Positions 17,623 through 26,707 of a stretch of 64,000 nucleotides of DNA are shown here, piece after piece. Numbering within the stretch: position 1 is the stretch's first letter; every line of letters begins with the position of its first letter. The notes below the pieces were generated by a model, which saw only the letters and a program-made list of their open reading frames with translations, was not told the DNA's origin and did no database searches. The stretch comes from Candidatus Obscuribacter sp. (lineage in GTDB: Bacteria; Cyanobacteriota; Vampirovibrionia; Obscuribacterales; Obscuribacteraceae), in contig JADJQZ010000001.1 in the NCBI GenBank assembly GCA_016712465.1, forward strand, positions 3,162,001 through 3,226,000, in the 5' to 3' direction. Both the position numbers and the translations under genes were made by a program.

Positions 17623-17985
17623 ATGTCTGTCGATAAAATGCGCAAAGCAAGAGAAGAGGAAGCCCTTAGACGTGTAGAAAGGGAAAGAGAAGAACGTCGG
17701 CGCAAGGAAGAAATGGAAAGACGCCGTCAGGCGGAAGAGTTGGAGCGCCGCCGTTATGACGAGATGGTCAGGGACAAACAGAAGGAAAAGTTCCAGGAAG
17801 AAGCACTGGCAGCCGAGCGAAAGCAAGACGAAATGATGAAGCAACTGGAACTGCAAAAAGAAGCAGAAGACCGGGCCCAGCTAAATCAAATGGGTCAGGC
17901 CCAGAGACTGGCTCAGGGCACACAGGGCATTCAGACTCAGCCACAGCCTCAGCCCCAACCACCGCAAAAACCCAGCCAGGATTGA
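17623..17985 (+). CDS. Small charged coiled-coil protein
   Basis: The product has 120 residues from the ATG at 17623, which has GGAG six bases upstream; an in-frame ATG at 17611 would add four residues. Nearly the whole protein (about 5-95) is a continuous Arg/Glu-rich helix of the REEERRRKEE type, typical of long coiled coils, ending in a Gln/Pro repeat tail (about 103-118). No domain can be assigned from such composition. It follows the malic enzyme by 80 bases and converges on the reductase gene with 13 bases between the stops. Confidence 0.55.
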   Translation: MSVDKMRKAREEEALRRVEREREERRRKEEMERRRQAEELERRRYDEMVRDKQKEKFQEEALAAERKQDEMMKQLELQKEAEDRAQLNQMGQAQRLAQGTQGIQTQPQPQPQPPQKPSQD

Positions 17986-17998
17986 AACGGTTGAAAAA

Positions 17999-18874
17999 TC
18001 AGGTCAACTGCCTGTGCAAGATCTTCAAGCCTTCCCGGTAGCCCACGAGGATACCGGGAAATAGCTTTTCTACCCGGTCAATCAACAGTCCACCGGAGAG
18101 CGGGCGCAGGGCCTTTTGTTTGAGACTCTCGGTACTGACCGGCCTAACCAACTCCGTATCAAGACCAAAGACATAGGCCGCCTCGCGGGCAAACTCATAG
18201 CGAGAGACGCGGTCTTTCCCCGCTGCATTAAAGACACCGCTGCAGTCTGCTTGCTGCGCCAGCCCCACCGCCACTTCCGCCAAACTGGGGGCGAAGGTGG
18301 GATTGCCAACCTGATCATCCGGTACGCTCATTGTTTTTCCATCGAGCAGGGTCTTGACCAGGCGAACCACAAAATTTTTGCCCTGCCACTCCCGTCCATA
18401 AACTACAGTGGTGCGCAAAATCAAAGAGTCGCTCAAGCTGGAAACTAGTTCTTCCGCCTCCACTTTATGACGACCATAAACCGATATGGGAGAGGGCGGC
18501 GCAGTTTCACCGTAAGGTCCGTTCTTACCGTCAAAAACATAGTCACTGGAAAAATAGATAAGCTTACTGCCCAGGCGCCGACAGGCCTCCACCACATTTT
18601 TCACCCCGGTGACATTGACCAGGTAAGAGCGCTCCGGGTCTTCCTCGCAGCCGTCTACATTTGTATAAGAAGAGGGCAAATAGACATGTCGGGGGCAAAG
18701 TTCTTCCAGAAGAGCTTGCACCGCACCACTGGCGGTGATATCGAGAGAGCGCAGCGGGAAATGCGGCGGATTGTGCAAGAAATAGGTACCGACCGTATTG
18801 ACACCGGTCTTATTTAAATGATCAACCAGGGCACCGCCCACCTGCCCTGAGGCTCCAATTACCAGATCTCTCAT
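17999..18874 (-). CDS. RmlD-like NAD(P)-dependent nucleotide-sugar reductase
   Basis: The 291-residue product is a short-chain (extended) reductase of the dTDP-4-dehydrorhamnose reductase type: nucleotide loop GASGQVGG near the start, SSDYVFDGKNGPY in the middle, and the catalytic YGRHK (YxxxK). I take the ATG at 18874, which overlaps the epimerase stop as ATGA, rather than a TTG further upstream. With the epimerase-like, rfbF and rfbH genes beside it, its likely job is the last step, reducing the 4-keto group of a CDP-3,6-dideoxyhexulose. Rhamnose reduction is the alternative, but no rmlA or rmlB is present here. Confidence 0.8.
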   Translation of the reverse strand: MRDLVIGASGQVGGALVDHLNKTGVNTVGTYFLHNPPHFPLRSLDITASGAVQALLEELCPRHVYLPSSYTNVDGCEEDPERSYLVNVTGVKNVVEACRRLGSKLIYFSSDYVFDGKNGPYGETAPPSPISVYGRHKVEAEELVSSLSDSLILRTTVVYGREWQGKNFVVRLVKTLLDGKTMSVPDDQVGNPTFAPSLAEVAVGLAQQADCSGVFNAAGKDRVSRYEFAREAAYVFGLDTELVRPVSTESLKQKALRPLSGGLLIDRVEKLFPGILVGYREGLKILHRQLT

Positions 18875-19323
18875 CTGTGCTTCAAGGACCAATCATAAGG
18901 AATGTGATTTTCAAAGGGATCAAGTCGGCTGATTTCATCGGCACTGTGAGGATGGCTGGCTAGATTCGCCACCAGGGCCGGTGCGGTACCGACGCCCTTA
19001 AAACCATTCCAGACGCCGGGCGGCACCTGCACCAATTTGTAATCGCTCTCGCCCATGAAAATTTCCTGCAAGGTGCCCCTGCTGGCGGAATCGGAACGAT
19101 CATCATAAAGCACTAACTTGATCGTGCCTGACACTACCGCATAATTCAGGGTCATTTGACTGTGCAAATGCCAGCCCTTTACGACAGCGGGATAAACCTG
19201 AGAAAAATAGATCTCACCGAAGCCTTTGAATAGCGGGTCATCAAGGCGCATCATATGCATGATTTTGCCTCGTTCGTCGCTGATCTGGGTCAATTTCTTG
19301 ACGATGACGCCATCAATTTGCAT
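18871..19323 (-). CDS. dTDP-4-dehydrorhamnose 3,5-epimerase-like cupin
   Basis: The 150-residue product starts at the ATG at 19323 (MQIDGVIVKK), with AGGAAG upstream and 19 bases after rfbF. The longer frame runs antisense-like through the rfbF gene and is not used. It has the RmlC cupin fold: GFGEIYFSQVYPAVVKGWHLH and YAVVSGTIKLVLYDD. Family members epimerise 4-keto sugars at C3/C5. In the CDP-ascarylose route an RmlC-like epimerase acts before the reductase, which matches the gene order here. It overlaps the reductase by ATGA. Confidence 0.75.
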   Translation of the reverse strand: MQIDGVIVKKLTQISDERGKIMHMMRLDDPLFKGFGEIYFSQVYPAVVKGWHLHSQMTLNYAVVSGTIKLVLYDDRSDSASRGTLQEIFMGESDYKLVQVPPGVWNGFKGVGTAPALVANLASHPHSADEISRLDPFENHIPYDWSLKHR

Positions 19324-19342
19324 AGGTCTTCCTTCCCCAAGA

Positions 19343-20137
19343 TTACTTCTTTTGCCAGAGACACCAGGGAGCTTCACCCTGAGCCCAGAGCTTTTGCAGG
19401 GTCTCGACGTCGCGCACCGTGTCCATGCACTGCCAGAAACCATAATGCAAGTAAGAACCAAGTTCTCCCTCGGCTGCCAGTCTTTGCAGCGGTTCCCGCT
19501 CGAAGATTGAGGCATCGGAATCTATATAATCACGAATGGAAGGTTCCAGTACAAAAAAGCCGCCATTGATCCAACCGCTTTCCGTCTGAGGCTTCTCTTC
19601 AAAACGCGACACCGTGCAAGGTCCGGTTTCGTGCTCCCCGAAATAGATTTCGCCGAAGCGAGCCGGTGGTCGCACAGCAGTCACGGTTGCCTTCTTGCCT
19701 TGCTTCTTGTGCAAATCGACAACGGCACCGATATCAACGTCGGCCACTCCATCTCCGTAGGTGACGAGGAAAGGTTCATCACCTATATATTGTGAAGCGC
19801 GCTTGATTCGCCCACCGGTCATGGAAGCCAAACCGGTGTCAATCAAATGCACCGTCCAATCCTCAACGTCCCCATCATTCTTGACCGTAACGGCACCGGA
19901 CTTGAGCTTCACGACCAGATCCGAGTCCCTGTGACGATAATTGAGAAAATATTCCTTAATGACACCGCCCTTGTAACCAAGGGCTATCACAAACTCATTG
20001 AAACCATAATGAGCGAATATTTTCATGATATGCCAGAGAACAGGGCGACCGCCCACTTCAACCATGGGCTTAGGTTTAACCTGAGTCTCTTCCTGAAGCC
20101 TTGTTCCCAGTCCGCCTGCCAGTATTACAACTTTCAA
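19343..20137 (-). CDS. rfbF: Glucose-1-phosphate cytidylyltransferase
   Basis: This enzyme joins CTP and glucose-1-phosphate to CDP-glucose, the first step to CDP-3,6-dideoxyhexoses. The 264-residue product begins at a TTG at 20137, five bases after AGGGTG; longer frames lack an SD. Motifs are the nucleotidyltransferase loop LAGGLGTRL with KPKPMVEVGG, VTYGDGVADVD for metal binding, and FEEKPQTESGWINGGFFV. Length and motifs match the cytidylyltransferase branch rather than RmlA. It heads the minus-strand sugar operon and diverges from rfbH. Confidence 0.93.
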   Translation of the reverse strand: MKVVILAGGLGTRLQEETQVKPKPMVEVGGRPVLWHIMKIFAHYGFNEFVIALGYKGGVIKEYFLNYRHRDSDLVVKLKSGAVTVKNDGDVEDWTVHLIDTGLASMTGGRIKRASQYIGDEPFLVTYGDGVADVDIGAVVDLHKKQGKKATVTAVRPPARFGEIYFGEHETGPCTVSRFEEKPQTESGWINGGFFVLEPSIRDYIDSDASIFEREPLQRLAAEGELGSYLHYGFWQCMDTVRDVETLQKLWAQGEAPWCLWQKK

Positions 20138-20220
20138 ATTGCACCCTGATTTTCCGCTCTCTGCCAAAACCAAAGTTGAGCGACTGTATAATTATAGCCT
20201 CAAACTCAGGGGTGACATCA
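20138..20220. promoter_or_regulatory. Divergent rfbF/rfbH promoter region
   Basis: These 83 bases separate two divergent sugar genes. A TATAAT lies at 20187-20192 on the plus strand, about 28 bases before the rfbH TTG start, with an SD AGGGGTG between. No good -35 is spaced 16-18 bases upstream. Shared control of both sides is likely. Confidence 0.4.
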
Positions 20221-21561
20221 TTGTCCGACACTACACCAACCTCTAAGCAGGAAGCCCAGACCCTCAAAAAAGAGATCCTCTCCCTCGTAGCCAAGTATCA
20301 GAAACTCAACTGGCCGGAGGAGGAAAAGAGCCACCAACCGGGAGACTTCGTCCCCTATGCCGGGCGAGTCTTCGATGAGGAAGAGTTGGTTAATCTGGTT
20401 GATGCATCCCTTGATTTCTGGCTGACCACGGGGCGTTTTGCCCGCCAGTTTGAAACGGAATTTGCCGCCTATCTGTCAAGGCGCTACGCACTGCTCTGCA
20501 ATTCCGGCTCTTCGGCCAATCTCCTGGCGGTATCGGCCCTCACTTCCTATCGCCTCAAGGACAGGCAACTGAAACCGGGAGATGAAGTTATCACAGTGGC
20601 AGCGGGCTTTCCCACCACCGTGGCACCTATCGTACAAAACCGCCTGGTGCCGGTCTTTATCGATGTAGACCTGCCCACTTTGAACGCCGATACCGTCTAT
20701 CTGGAAGAAGCGCTTTCAAACAAAACCCGTGCAATAATTCTGGCCCACACCCTGGGCAATCCCTTCGACCTCGACGCCGTCCTGGCCTTTGCCGAGAAGC
20801 ACAATTTATTCGTCATCGAAGATAACTGCGATGCTCTCGGCAGTCTCTACAAAGGGCAATTGACAGGCAGCCGGGGCGACCTTTCCACCAGCAGTTTTTA
20901 TCCAGCCCACCATATCACCATGGGTGAAGGCGGCTGCGTCACCACCAGTGACCCCAAACTGAAGGTTATTGTGGAATCCTTCCGGGACTGGGGACGTGAC
21001 TGTTACTGCGATCCCGGTAAGGACAACACTTGCGGCAAGCGCTTTGGCTGGCAACTGGGTCAATTGCCGGAAGGTTACGACCACAAGTATATATACAGCC
21101 ATCTGGGCTACAACTTGAAACTAACCGACATGCAAGCAGCCATCGGTCTGGCCCAGCTCAAGAAACTGGCTGATTTTTCAGCACGCCGCCGGGCCAACTT
21201 CAAACAACTGTACGAGGGCTTGAGCCAGTTCGCCGAATTTCTGGTACTACCTCAGGCCACCACCGGTAGTGACCCCTCCTGGTTCGGATTTCCACTTACC
21301 ATCAAAGACGATGCCCCTTTCAAACGCCGAGCGCTGATCGAACATCTGGAGGGCAACAACATTGCCACCAGACACATCTTCGGCGGCAACATTCTCAGGC
21401 AGCCGGCCTTTATTGATGTGGAAAAACGGGCCGTCGGCAAACTGGAAAATACCGATCGGGTTATGAACAACGCCTTCGTTGTAGGTGTCTATCCCGGTAT
21501 CAAGGAGAAAACCGCGGACTATATGGTGGAAACCTTCAAGGACTTCTTCAAGAAGCTCTAG
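20221..21561 (+). CDS. rfbH: CDP-6-deoxy-4-keto-hexose 3-dehydrase (RfbH/E1 type)
   Basis: E1 uses PMP and a [2Fe-2S] cluster to remove the C3 hydroxyl of CDP-4-keto-6-deoxyglucose. The 446-residue product starts at TTG 20221 after AGGGGTG. It carries the exact E1 cluster pattern C-X57-C-X-C-X7-C (Cys203, Cys261, Cys263, Cys271), and His230 (FYPAHHITMGEGG) replaces the Schiff-base Lys of aminotransferases. Both traits separate dehydrases from sugar aminotransferases. It pairs with rfbF, but the 4,6-dehydratase (rfbG) that makes its substrate is not in the window. The end overlaps the next convergent gene by 14 bases. Confidence 0.95.
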   Translation: MSDTTPTSKQEAQTLKKEILSLVAKYQKLNWPEEEKSHQPGDFVPYAGRVFDEEELVNLVDASLDFWLTTGRFARQFETEFAAYLSRRYALLCNSGSSANLLAVSALTSYRLKDRQLKPGDEVITVAAGFPTTVAPIVQNRLVPVFIDVDLPTLNADTVYLEEALSNKTRAIILAHTLGNPFDLDAVLAFAEKHNLFVIEDNCDALGSLYKGQLTGSRGDLSTSSFYPAHHITMGEGGCVTTSDPKLKVIVESFRDWGRDCYCDPGKDNTCGKRFGWQLGQLPEGYDHKYIYSHLGYNLKLTDMQAAIGLAQLKKLADFSARRRANFKQLYEGLSQFAEFLVLPQATTGSDPSWFGFPLTIKDDAPFKRRALIEHLEGNNIATRHIFGGNILRQPAFIDVEKRAVGKLENTDRVMNNAFVVGVYPGIKEKTADYMVETFKDFFKKL

Positions 21562-23458
21562 CCGGTAGTTGCCGCTTCAATCTATCGATACGCTCATTAA
21601 TGAGGAGCGCTCGCCGACGTCGCTCCTCCCGCACATCTTCCGCTTCAGAGTCTTCCTGGGCCTCAACTAGAAGATGAATGCACATCTCAGCGGCGCTCTC
21701 CATGAATATCTCGCACTCCCCTTCATCCTTTTGAATCAAGCAAGCCTCAGCCAGGTTGAGCAGCACATCGATCATATTTTCGTGTTCGGCTGGATAGACC
21801 TTGTACTGAATCTCCAGAATCTGGCGGTAACATTCCTCTGCCAGATCAAACCTCTCCATGGAGCGATAAACTCGCGCTAGAAGTTCTATGGGTGCGACGG
21901 TTTCCAGCGAGGCGTCACCAAAGAGGTCCAGGGAAACATCCACCAGTTTGGCACCGGCGGAAGCGGCCTTGCTGAAATTGCCGGATCGGGAAAACACTTC
22001 CACAAGTTGCTTGAGAATCGGCAATCCAACTGCCTTACGACTCAAACCAAGATCATCCAGAGCATAGAGAACTTCCGAAGCCAGAAATGACTTATGGTCT
22101 TTGCTGACCCTGGCCGATTCCACCTGATTCATTAGAGCGACAATGGTGGCAAGGGCCCGGTTGGCATCCTTCTCACGTTCGCAAAGGCGCAAAATGCAAA
22201 GCAAAATGCCTTCCTTCTCACTGTCCTCAGATATGAGCGAATCAGGTCTATTGAGACCCTGGCTGAGAAATTCTGCTGTATCTGCCAGGAAATATTTGAA
22301 GGTCTCACGCCCTTCGGCCTCTGAACTGAGCCCAGTGGTCTTATCATTGAGCACGACGGCGCGCACGGCCCGAGAAAAACCATTCCAAGCCCGATCGGCA
22401 TGGGCTTCGTATCCACCGACCATTTCCACCACTTTCAATACTTGCAGGTACAAGATGGCCGCACAGGCATTGCGCCCTTCCTGTAAATAAAAATCAGCCA
22501 GACTGTGGCAGGCTTTTGCCGGCTCGGCCGGCGGATTGCGACGCAGGAATTCGATATGGGGCTCGCACTCCAAATTGAGAGCCGAGGCAACTTCCTCTCG
22601 ACCACTCAAGGCCAGTACCTGGGCCAGACCTCTGGTCACGAAGTACAGGCCTTCATGATCTTCTTCGCCGCCGATGGCGAAGGATAGTCGGGCAGACTGG
22701 TAGAGGCTCTCGGCCAGGTCCAGTTGATCTTCCGCACGGGCCGATTCAGCACCGGCCACAAGTGCCCAGCCGGCAATATCGGACACTACTCCATGGTCTG
22801 CCAGTTCCTTGAGCATCAGCCAGGAATTAACAGAAGGATAGGCCACAGCCAACTTACCCAGGGCCGGTATGTCGAGAACCGAATCGAGGGATGTGAGCAA
22901 ACATTTGCGTCTGTCCTCGGGATCTTCCAAAGAAGCAATGAAGCGATCCAGTACCGAAGCTCTGGCATAAGCAGACATATCAGGGCTTCCACCTGGCAGT
23001 TTTTCAAAGGCATCGGCCACGTCCGCGGCCAACTGATGCAGGTCCTGCTTAATTCCGGCGATCTCGGAAACCGCCTCCAGATCTTTCAAAAGCTCAGTGT
23101 GACGACGGTCGAAACGCTCCACCACATTTTTGAGAGCGCGGTCAAATTCCTGAGAGAGTGCAGAAACTTCCTTACTCACATCTTTATGCAAATTCTCTCG
23201 CAGGCTGCGTTCCTGCTCGGCAATGGAATCAGTGATGCCGGCCAGGCTCTGGGTGCGAAAACGCGACACCGTCTCAGTCAAGAGGGCCACTTCCCTCTTA
23301 ACATTGGCCAGATCGGCCATAGTTTGATTGTGCGCCCGGTTGCGCTCCGGCGCTGAAACTTCCATGAGGCGGCGCAGGCTCAAATAAATGAAAATGCCGA
23401 AAACCAGGGAGGCTGCCCCGACAATTAATGCGGCAAAGGCTATGGCATCATGATTCAT
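21548..23458 (-). CDS. Membrane-anchored coiled-coil/TPR protein of the chemosensory operon
   Basis: The product has 636 residues. An N-terminal membrane helix (about 5-27) leads to a coiled coil (about 40-150). A long helical-repeat region (about 170-620) contains TPR-like pairs, clearest near 525-580 (AAEECYRQILEIQ-type pattern). It overlaps the HPt gene by ATGA, so it is made together with the chemosensory proteins and is probably a membrane scaffold or output partner of that pathway. Family not recognised. Confidence 0.65.
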   Translation of the reverse strand: MNHDAIAFAALIVGAASLVFGIFIYLSLRRLMEVSAPERNRAHNQTMADLANVKREVALLTETVSRFRTQSLAGITDSIAEQERSLRENLHKDVSKEVSALSQEFDRALKNVVERFDRRHTELLKDLEAVSEIAGIKQDLHQLAADVADAFEKLPGGSPDMSAYARASVLDRFIASLEDPEDRRKCLLTSLDSVLDIPALGKLAVAYPSVNSWLMLKELADHGVVSDIAGWALVAGAESARAEDQLDLAESLYQSARLSFAIGGEEDHEGLYFVTRGLAQVLALSGREEVASALNLECEPHIEFLRRNPPAEPAKACHSLADFYLQEGRNACAAILYLQVLKVVEMVGGYEAHADRAWNGFSRAVRAVVLNDKTTGLSSEAEGRETFKYFLADTAEFLSQGLNRPDSLISEDSEKEGILLCILRLCEREKDANRALATIVALMNQVESARVSKDHKSFLASEVLYALDDLGLSRKAVGLPILKQLVEVFSRSGNFSKAASAGAKLVDVSLDLFGDASLETVAPIELLARVYRSMERFDLAEECYRQILEIQYKVYPAEHENMIDVLLNLAEACLIQKDEGECEIFMESAAEMCIHLLVEAQEDSEAEDVREERRRRALLINERIDRLKRQLPARAS

Positions 23459-23811
23459 TGAAGATAACGCCTCAAATAGTCGACTAAAACTTCAAACTGC
23501 CGATTCAATTTCTCGTAGAGCATCTCTGCCTTCAGCCAGTTTACGGAAATGCCGTATTCCTCCATTTCCGTGCACAATTTCTCAATATCATCGGCCATGA
23601 CTATACGAGAGGCGCCCTTCAACATATGGGCAATTGATTTGAGGGCCCGGGCATCTTGATTGAAAATTGACTCTTGCATGCGTTCCATGCTGTCCTGGGT
23701 GTCTAGAAGGTAAGCAGACACCAGCTCGCAAGCCAGCTCCTTTTCGAACTGCGCCTCCAATTCCGCCAGTCGAGCCGGGGGTTTCTTCTCACTTCCCGCT
23801 TGATTTTCCAA
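23455..23811 (-). CDS. HPt (histidine phosphotransfer) domain protein
   Basis: The 118-residue product starts at TTG, with AAGGA six bases upstream. It is a four-helix HPt domain (about 20-118) with the phospho-accepting His62 in AHMLKGAS. HPt proteins pass phosphoryl groups between receiver domains. In this cluster it could shuttle phosphate between CheA and the two PAS-receiver proteins, whose own HPt-like ends have lost the His. It overlaps the TPR gene by four bases and follows the PAS-REC gene by 53. Confidence 0.85.
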   Translation of the reverse strand: MENQAGSEKKPPARLAELEAQFEKELACELVSAYLLDTQDSMERMQESIFNQDARALKSIAHMLKGASRIVMADDIEKLCTEMEEYGISVNWLKAEMLYEKLNRQFEVLVDYLRRYLQ

Positions 23812-23864
23812 TGCCGTTCCTTAAGTTAGATGAGTACAACCACACAAGGCAAAAACTTGCCCGT

Positions 23865-26039
23865 TCAACCGATTAAATGATGAGCCTCCTCAAATACTTC
23901 CGGGCAGGCTTTCCGTAAATCGTTTTGAGAACGCAAATAAACGGTTTTCAGCTTCAAATATTTCAAGCGTACCTGAGGCCAATCTGCCGACTGGGCGTAG
24001 TTGATGATGTCGGAAGCAACCCGGGTCATGAGTTTCAATCCAAGGGAAGCACAAGGTCCTTTAATAGAGTTGGATAACTGCCGCACCTTCTCCACATCGT
24101 GGTCGTCTATGGCCTTTTGCATGGAAGCCACAAAGCTTTCCATAGCCGTTAAGAAGGAACGCATGATGTCTTTCAATTCTTCGCGGCTGTATGTAGAAGC
24201 AATACTATCGGCATCAAAGGGAGCCGTCTCACCACCGGTCATAGTCTCGGAAATCTGAGCCTGCACCACCTGATCGGCACTGCCCTCATGACCGGAATGG
24301 AGAGCACCGGAAAGAGCCGTTTCAATAACGCGGCTGAGCGTGCCCTCATTAACGCCCTTGGTCAGATAATCATCCATACCGGCGGCCAGACATTTTTCCT
24401 TATCGGTATCGCGATCATAGGAAGTCATGGCGATGATCGGCACATGGCTACCCAGAGAGACTTCCCGGCGTCGGATCTCGGCCGTGGCCTCATAACCGCT
24501 CATCACCGGCATATCGCAATCCATGAAGATAATGGTGTAACCTTTTTTGAAGAGGTCGAGAGCCTCCACACCGTTATTGGCGATGTCGGTCTTAAAGCCG
24601 AGTTTGCGCAGTTGGTGCACCAGAAGTTTCTGGTTGACGGGAATATCATCCACCACCAGAGCGCGCTTTTCCAGGCTGACAGCGGCTTCGGGCTCGGGCT
24701 GCGGTTCCGGCTGAGCCTCAGGCATGGGTTCTGGTTCAGGTTCTAGCTCTAGCTCGGGCTCCGACTGTTCTTCTACCAGAGCCGGCGGCGGACTGAAGTC
24801 AGAGTGTTCAATCACCGGCTCGCTCTGAGACTGGCTGTCATCCGCTAGCATCTCTTCTTCAGGAAATTGGCTCAGGACGACCTCCTGATCAGGCAATGCC
24901 ACTGGAGACGGTTCCTTGACAAAATCTGAAAATTCCTGCCAGAGACCTGACTCCCCTTGCAGTTCACCATCCAGCACCACGGACAGTGCGTCAGCCGTCC
25001 CTTCCGAATCCTCATCCTCAAGCAGATCGCTATCCTCGAAAGGCTGAGATTGACTTTCGACTACTTCAGTCTCCCCAACGACTTCTTCAGGTTCGCCACC
25101 AAGACTTCCAATTTGCAGTTCAGGCTCAACGTCGACTTCAACTTCCTCAGGAATTTCCGGAGTGGGAGGCAAGATCTCGTCCACCGGAGAGCCTGTTAAG
25201 TCCAACTCTTGAAAAACTTCAGGCGGTGCTCCCAATTCAGCCACTGCATCAGTAAAAGCAGGCGCCTCACTTTCGCCGAGATCGAAGCTCAAATGACTGT
25301 CTTCATAGCCCACCACTTCGCTCTCAGAGGCGGTCTTGAGCACGGTTCTTGTCTCACCGAAATCACTGAAAGCGAGAACCCGCTCCAAGACTCTAGAAAA
25401 TTCTTGCACCGGCCCATTGAAGTTTTCCACCTGTGCATGCAAAAGAGCGACTTGCTTTGCCAACTGCCTCTCGCCCGCCACTTCCTCAGTGGCTTCCGCT
25501 ACGAAAATCAGACAGCCGCCACCATCACCGGTGAGCGGTCGGAACACAAATTGTAGCCAGCGCTCGCCTCCCTCCTGCTCGGGCTGACGCACCAGGTAGC
25601 GGCTACCGAAGAGCACGGTCGCTTCCCCGCCGCCTCTCAAATTAGGCAGAGCTAGAATCCACGGCAAGTTCTCGCATTCTTTCTCAACCCCGGCCTCTTC
25701 CCGATAAAATCGCACCGTGGAATGAGAGGGATCGTCCAGCTTGAGACCGGTCAAACTGTAGAAGGCCGGACTGGCCATGAGAATCTGACCGTCATCGCCG
25801 GAAAGAGCAGCACCCAGGCTGCGCTCTTTCGAAAGACGCATAATCAGCCCCGGTACCTGACCCAGGTCAAGATGACCCCGCTCCGGCAAAAGGGACTTCA
25901 CGGATTTTTCAAGGCCGGAACTGGAAGAAAGATGCGCCTGTAAGGAGGCCAGTTGCAATTTGAGCGATACTACCTGCTTACCCAAAGTAGAAATTAAGCC
26001 GGAAATCAGATCAGCTCCCAGAATTGCTTTATCAGTCAC
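23865..26039 (-). CDS. PAS - receiver - degenerate HPt hybrid protein
   Basis: The product has 724 residues and a GTG start with GGGGG upstream. Domains in order: N-terminal helices, a PAS-like domain (about 70-190), a long acidic Glu/Pro/Ser-rich linker (about 240-470) with an EPEP run, a receiver domain (about 480-600; VVDDIPVNQKLL, phospho-Asp in MDCDMP, Lys in LTKG), and a C-terminal HPt-like bundle (about 625-724). In that bundle the phospho-His position is Asn657 (NSIKG for HxLKG). No kinase core is present, so it needs phosphate from CheA or the HPt protein. A paralogue of the same layout lies at 28061, across the divergent promoter. Confidence 0.82.
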   Translation of the reverse strand: MTDKAILGADLISGLISTLGKQVVSLKLQLASLQAHLSSSSGLEKSVKSLLPERGHLDLGQVPGLIMRLSKERSLGAALSGDDGQILMASPAFYSLTGLKLDDPSHSTVRFYREEAGVEKECENLPWILALPNLRGGGEATVLFGSRYLVRQPEQEGGERWLQFVFRPLTGDGGGCLIFVAEATEEVAGERQLAKQVALLHAQVENFNGPVQEFSRVLERVLAFSDFGETRTVLKTASESEVVGYEDSHLSFDLGESEAPAFTDAVAELGAPPEVFQELDLTGSPVDEILPPTPEIPEEVEVDVEPELQIGSLGGEPEEVVGETEVVESQSQPFEDSDLLEDEDSEGTADALSVVLDGELQGESGLWQEFSDFVKEPSPVALPDQEVVLSQFPEEEMLADDSQSQSEPVIEHSDFSPPPALVEEQSEPELELEPEPEPMPEAQPEPQPEPEAAVSLEKRALVVDDIPVNQKLLVHQLRKLGFKTDIANNGVEALDLFKKGYTIIFMDCDMPVMSGYEATAEIRRREVSLGSHVPIIAMTSYDRDTDKEKCLAAGMDDYLTKGVNEGTLSRVIETALSGALHSGHEGSADQVVQAQISETMTGGETAPFDADSIASTYSREELKDIMRSFLTAMESFVASMQKAIDDHDVEKVRQLSNSIKGPCASLGLKLMTRVASDIINYAQSADWPQVRLKYLKLKTVYLRSQNDLRKACPEVFEEAHHLIG

Positions 26040-26135
26040 TTTCAGCCCCCGCGCCTCTAACCTTCGAACACGCCCAACAAAAACTTACCTCAGGCCTTGA
26101 AGATATACCCTTCCATATTTGCAGTTAACCCTGAG

Positions 26136-26693
26136 TTAGCCACCGGCCGCTCCCCTGACCTCTTCAAATATTTTGGCTACGTCCAGAATTATCAAGAGCT
26201 CCCTGGTCACGGCTCTGGTCAAGAGTGAAAGTTGGCTGGAAAGTCCGGAGAATTCGCGAGCCAGTTCGGAACTATCGACATCTCGGGAGCCAAGCAAATC
26301 TTCCACCAGAACCGCCAGGCGCCGTCCACGGTGCACCAGCACGACGGCCAGACGCTTCTGCACACTGCTGTAGGAAGCACTGCTTTGTCCGGGAGCAAGC
26401 ATCTGTCCAGGCTCCATCACTACCACCAATTCACCCCGTACATTGGTAAGGCCGACGAAGGGAGCGCTGAGACCAGGCAGGGGTACTACCTCCTTCAGTC
26501 TGACAACTTCCTCCACATACTCGCTTTCAAAGGCGAAGCGACCACCGCCAAGATTAACCATGATGACCCGGTAGGCCAGCTCTTTTTGAGCCTCGGCAAA
26601 TACCGGCCGAGCCAACTTGCGCGCCCGAGCACGCAGTATTTTCTGCGACAGAACACGATTGAGCTGAGTTTGAGAAGCGTCTTTAGAATCCAC
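26136..26693 (-). CDS. cheW: CheW-domain coupling protein
   Basis: CheW links receptors to CheA in chemosensory arrays. The 185-residue product (GTG start) has a basic N-terminal extension (about 1-38) and a CheW domain (about 40-180) with PLPGLSAPFVGLTNVRGE, the conserved turn that binds CheA/MCP. It lies 14 bases after the cheR stop and in the same operon. The extension is longer than in classical CheW (about 160 residues). It may pair with the MCP encoded on the other arm. Confidence 0.87.
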   Translation of the reverse strand: MDSKDASQTQLNRVLSQKILRARARKLARPVFAEAQKELAYRVIMVNLGGGRFAFESEYVEEVVRLKEVVPLPGLSAPFVGLTNVRGELVVVMEPGQMLAPGQSSASYSSVQKRLAVVLVHRGRRLAVLVEDLLGSRDVDSSELAREFSGLSSQLSLLTRAVTRELLIILDVAKIFEEVRGAAGG

Positions 26694-26707
26694 TGAAAAG
26701 ACCCGAT

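Noticed and set aside
18871..19515. Longer 214-residue version of the epimerase
   Set aside because: The first 64 residues are antisense-like text over the rfbF 3' end; the ATG at 19323 has an SD and begins the cupin family sequence.
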